Positions 61,274 to 64,000 of a stretch of 64,000 nucleotides of DNA are shown here, in pieces; within the stretch, counting starts at the first letter, position 1; each line of letters starts with the position of its first letter. The notes beneath the pieces were generated by a model. The model did no database searches and was not told the DNA's origin. It was given only the letters and a program-made list of their open reading frames with translations. Both the position numbers and the translations under genes were made by a program. This stretch comes from Novosphingobium subterraneum (GTDB taxonomy: Bacteria; Pseudomonadota; Alphaproteobacteria; Sphingomonadales; Sphingomonadaceae): NCBI RefSeq assembly GCF_000807925.1, contig NZ_JRVC01000026.1, positions 1 through 64,000 on the forward strand, in the 5' to 3' direction.

Positions 61274-62704
61274 CACTACTTTGGCAGATTGGGTTGTGGC
61301 GGGTCACTGGGTCGGCATCCGCAGTGCGGGCATGGTTTGTCCGGCGGCCTGTTGAGGCGGTCAATGATGGCTTGTCTGATGGCTGGCAGGCTCGGTTTCG
61401 GTGGTGGGCCCGCGATTCTTTTTCCCCCCTTTGGCCTGCTTGAGGCGAAGTGACTGGAGGAATGCGAGAGCGATCATGGACATCAGCGCGTGTCGATGCA
61501 GGCCTTTCCATGACCGCCCCTCGAAGTGGTCCAGGCCGAGTTCTTCCTTTAGTTGCTGGTGGGCCTGCTCGCAGACCCAGCGGGCCTTGATGGCGCCGGC
61601 GAGTTGCTTGATCGGCGTCTCGGCAGGCAGGTTGGAGAGGTAGTACTTGCGCTCGCCTGTCGATCGATGTTCCCCGACCAGCCAGACTGCCTCGCCGGGC
61701 AGATGCTGTGCGCCCATATCGTGGATACGCTGCGGCGGTCCGTCTGCGACCCGCACACGAACCGCGGCAAAGCGGGCCGCGAGCTTGCCTTTGGTGCCAC
61801 GCCGCCAACTGACCTGGTGCCATTTCGCTGCCTCCAGCGTGGCTTGTGCCGATACCGAGGTGACGTCGGGTATCGCGTTCTTTCTCGGGCGTCCGCGAGC
61901 GGCAACGGGAAAGACCATGCTGACGTCGGCAGGGTAGACCTTCTGCTTGAACGGAATGCCCACAGCCCAGGCGAGGCCGCGTTCGCTCAGGCCCTGCCGG
62001 AAGGAGGCGGAGAGGCCATATCCAGCATCGGCAAGGACACAGCCGAAGCGAACGCTTGCGGCACGGACCCTGTCGATCTCGGCCAGCGCGATCTCTGGCT
62101 TGGTTCGGTATGCTCGCAGTCCTTCTGGAACCCCGGCACGATCCAGGCGGGCCGCATCACTCGTCCAACTCTCCGGAAGGAACAGGCGCAAGCCTACCAT
62201 CACCGGCACCTCGCGCGATGCCAGCGTCACCGACACAAGCGTCTGGCAGTTGGCGTTCTTGCCGAGCGTTGAGGCATACTGCGGCGCCACGCCAACCGAA
62301 TGCTGCCCTTTCTTGGGCAAGGCCGTATCGTCGATGATCAGCCAGGCATCGTCGCCACCCACCAGTCGGTCTGCCTCGACAAGCAACGCCGCCTCAAGCG
62401 GAGCTTCGTCCCAGACGCCGCTGCCGACAAAGTGATGAAGCCGGTCGTAGCTGACCTCGCCGTCCCGTGCAGCCATGGGCTGAACACTCTTACGATCACC
62501 CGGCCCGATCAGCCCCGCGATGTAAGCCGGGCACATCCGACGCCGCGTCTTGTTCCGTAATGCTGCGGCAAACGGCGACAGCCATGTCTCCAGTTCGTTC
62601 CGCCAACTCGATTCCATCACCAGCCTCCAGAAAAGCTGGCTCTCTATGAATCAGTGATTTTCCGCCTTGGGAATCCCAAAAATCACACTTCTGCCAAAGT
62701 AGTG
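61274..62704. mobile_element. IS701-type insertion sequence, complete
   Basis: Perfect 14-bp terminal inverted repeats (61274-61287 CACTACTTTGGCAG, 62691-62704 its complement) are flanked by CTAG at 61270-61273 and 62705-62708. The 4-bp YTAR duplication and the transposase type fit the IS701 family. The element has 1431 bp and appears intact, so the insertion is recent. Confidence 0.92.
61361..62620 (-). CDS. IS701-family transposase
   Basis: The 419-residue protein contains the DDE motifs DAWLIIDDTALPKKG (about residue 90), VLADAGYG (about 195) and WVCEQAHQQLKEELGLDHFEGRSW (Glu about 360), as in IS701 transposases. It starts at 62620 (MMESSWRNELETWL) and occupies nearly the entire element between the inverted repeats. 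Confidence 0.93.
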   Translation of the reverse strand: MMESSWRNELETWLSPFAAALRNKTRRRMCPAYIAGLIGPGDRKSVQPMAARDGEVSYDRLHHFVGSGVWDEAPLEAALLVEADRLVGGDDAWLIIDDTALPKKGQHSVGVAPQYASTLGKNANCQTLVSVTLASREVPVMVGLRLFLPESWTSDAARLDRAGVPEGLRAYRTKPEIALAEIDRVRAASVRFGCVLADAGYGLSASFRQGLSERGLAWAVGIPFKQKVYPADVSMVFPVAARGRPRKNAIPDVTSVSAQATLEAAKWHQVSWRRGTKGKLAARFAAVRVRVADGPPQRIHDMGAQHLPGEAVWLVGEHRSTGERKYYLSNLPAETPIKQLAGAIKARWVCEQAHQQLKEELGLDHFEGRSWKGLHRHALMSMIALAFLQSLRLKQAKGGKKNRGPTTETEPASHQTSHH

Positions 62705-62708
62705 CTAG

Positions 62709-63555
62709 GGTCAAAACCCAATCAGAGACTTGAATGACGCTCGTTTTCCTGATTCACATGCGGTGTGGATCAGGGAGGCCGGGTTATCGCATTGGTTTGG
62801 CTGTCGGACGAGGCGTGGAGGGTGATCGAGCCGCATCTGCCGAAGAACCAGCCCGGAGCCAAGCGAGCCGATGACCGCCGGGTGATTTCGGGCATCCTGC
62901 ATGTGCTCAAGGTGGGATGCCGCTGGTGCGACTGCCCGGCTGACTATGGACCCCCGACGACGATCTACAACCGCTTCAACCGTTGGTCGCGGCGCGGGTT
63001 CTGGGTGAAGCTGCTCGATGCGCTGGTGCAGACCGGCGCGGTGACGAAGAGCACCGCGATCGACGCCACCTACGTCAAGGCGCAGCGCGCGGCATTCGGC
63101 GGAAAAGGGGGCGATCGAGTCAGGCGATCGGCCGTTCGCGGAGCGGCTGGACGACCAAGGTCCACGCGCTCACCGACGTCATCGGCCGGCCCTATGCGCT
63201 GATGCTGACGCCCGGCAATGTGAGCGACGTGAAAGCCGCACCGGCGCTGCTCGAACGCGCCGGGCGCATGCGCTACCTCCTGGGCGACAAGGGCTACGAC
63301 GCGGACCGGTTGCGCCGCTCGCTGCGCGAGGCCGGGGCCAAGCCAGTCATCCCCGGTCGCCGCAACCGCAAGCGGGCGATCCGCTACGATCAGGAGCGAT
63401 ACCGGGGGCGTCACCTCATCGAGAGCGCCTTCTGCCGTCTCAAGGATTTCCGGCGCGTCGCAACCCGCTACGACAAGCTCGCCGCCAACTTCCTATCAGG
63501 CGTAGCCCTTGCTACCGTCTTCGCATTCCGGCTTTGAACGAGTCATCGTGTAATT
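62709..63555. mobile_element. IS5-family (IS427-like) insertion sequence, ends unclear
   Basis: The transposase described next is flanked by ATGACGCTCGTT (about 62733) and an imperfect inverted match ATGACTCGTT (complement of about 63537-63546). The outer ends are not certain because an IS701-type element and an IS110-type element adjoin. Confidence 0.55.
62765..63537 (+). CDS. IS5-family transposase in two overlapping frames
   Basis: The first frame (to 63202) gives LSDEAWRVIEPHLP, GCRWCDCPADYGPPTTIYNRFNRW and AIDATYVKAQRAAFGGKGG. The second frame continues SSQAIGRSRSGWTTKVHALTD, LLGDKGYDADRLR and HLIESAFCRLKDFRRVATRYD, ending at 63537. The frames meet at GGAAAAGGGGG (63101-63111), where a -1 slip on AAA joins them into a normal DDE transposase. 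Programmed slippage at such a run is known in IS5 relatives. Confidence 0.8.
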
Positions 63556-63627
63556 GCGGCTGCTTCCCTCGGAGCTCGGTTGGGGCGCACACTTCTGGTT
63601 GTCGAATCCTGAAGGAAGGAAGCAGCC

Positions 63628-64000
63628 ATGAAGCACTATGCCGGATTGGACTTGTCGATGGAATCCACGCAGGTCTGCATCGTTGATGACAATGGTCGGA
63701 AGGTCGTGTCGGAGAAAGTGGAAAACTCTCCGGAAGCGATCGCCATGATGCTGGAGCGATACGGTCCAATCGAGCGGGCGGTGATCGAAACGGGCCGCAT
63801 GTCGCCGGCCATCTGCCTTGGTCTGTGTGAACTGGGTGTCGCGGTGGTGTGCATTGATGCCCGCCAGGCGCACCAGAGCCTCAAAGCAATGAAGGCGAAC
63901 AAGACCGACCCTCACGATGCCGCCGGCCTCGCACAGTTGGCGCGCACCGGCTTCTACAAGGAGGTGCATGTAAAATCTCCGGCAGCGCATGGCGTTCGCA
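63628..64000 (+). CDS. IS110-family transposase, N-terminal part (runs off the window)
   Basis: The ATG follows GAAGGAAGG. The 124 visible residues include HYAGLDLSMESTQVCIVDDNG (first Asp), RAVIETGRMSPAI (Glu), VCIDARQAHQ and NKTDPHDAAGLAQLARTG (Asp), the DEDD catalytic set of IS110 transposases. The C-terminal domain lies beyond 64000. Confidence 0.93.
   Translation, partial: MKHYAGLDLSMESTQVCIVDDNGRKVVSEKVENSPEAIAMMLERYGPIERAVIETGRMSPAICLGLCELGVAVVCIDARQAHQSLKAMKANKTDPHDAAGLAQLARTGFYKEVHVKSPAAHGVR

Overview
The window looks like a sphingomonad alphaproteobacterium, probably Novosphingobium or a close relative. The reasons are high GC, two TonB-dependent receptors each followed at once by a phosphate-releasing hydrolase, several SD-led GTG/TTG starts, an SSS-type hybrid kinase, and PHO boxes of the alphaproteobacterial 7-4-7 type. 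All family calls come from reading motifs by eye; no database search was run.

1-31.7 kb reads as chromosomal backbone. After the tail of sucD comes a phosphorus block: secreted phosphodiesterase with its TonB receptor, ppk, ppx, and a second TonB receptor coupled to a beta-propeller phytase. PHO-box-like repeats precede both receptors and ppk, so scavenging and polyphosphate storage are probably co-regulated. Next come an MHS transporter beside a CrbS/CrbR-like acetate-type two-component pair, an ECF sigma/anti-sigma pair divergent from a subtilisin-like protease, a tightly overlapping envelope operon of unknown purpose (beta-barrel, P-loop protein, ABC membrane domain without ATPase, alpha/beta hydrolase, OprP-like porin), a trehalose operon (otsB-GH15-otsA) and an SLC13 permease.

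31.7-48.2 kb is accessory. It holds 3' scars of tRNA-Ser and tRNA-Lys, IS630 and IS481 remnants, small secreted proteins of unknown function, a Sel1-repeat protein, a frameshifted gene, a flavin-monooxygenase pseudogene, a prolyl-hydroxylase-like enzyme, and a large autotransporter next to a LuxR-type regulator and its membrane kinase. A 16-bp C-rich/G-rich palindrome of 7-2-7 layout recurs before the autotransporter, twice between the kinase and a divergent secreted gene, and once before the secreted/Sel1 gene pair. This suggests an undescribed regulon.

48.2-60.8 kb is a compact stress and repair island: NAD(P)H-hydrate dehydratase, histidine phosphatase, YihY and a thioredoxin-reductase-like protein on the minus strand; SRPBCC protein, zinc alcohol dehydrogenase, PRC-barrel protein, large-subunit catalase and a second Mfd-like helicase on the plus strand; then hemerythrin and AlkB on the minus strand. 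Two of the minus-strand genes carry in-frame stops.

60.9-64 kb is a nest of insertion sequences. A PAS gene is cut short beside an IS5-type element, an IS701-type element with perfect 14-bp ends and CTAG duplications sits between them, and an IS110-type transposase runs off the window end. No rRNA genes, intact tRNA genes or CRISPR arrays were seen.
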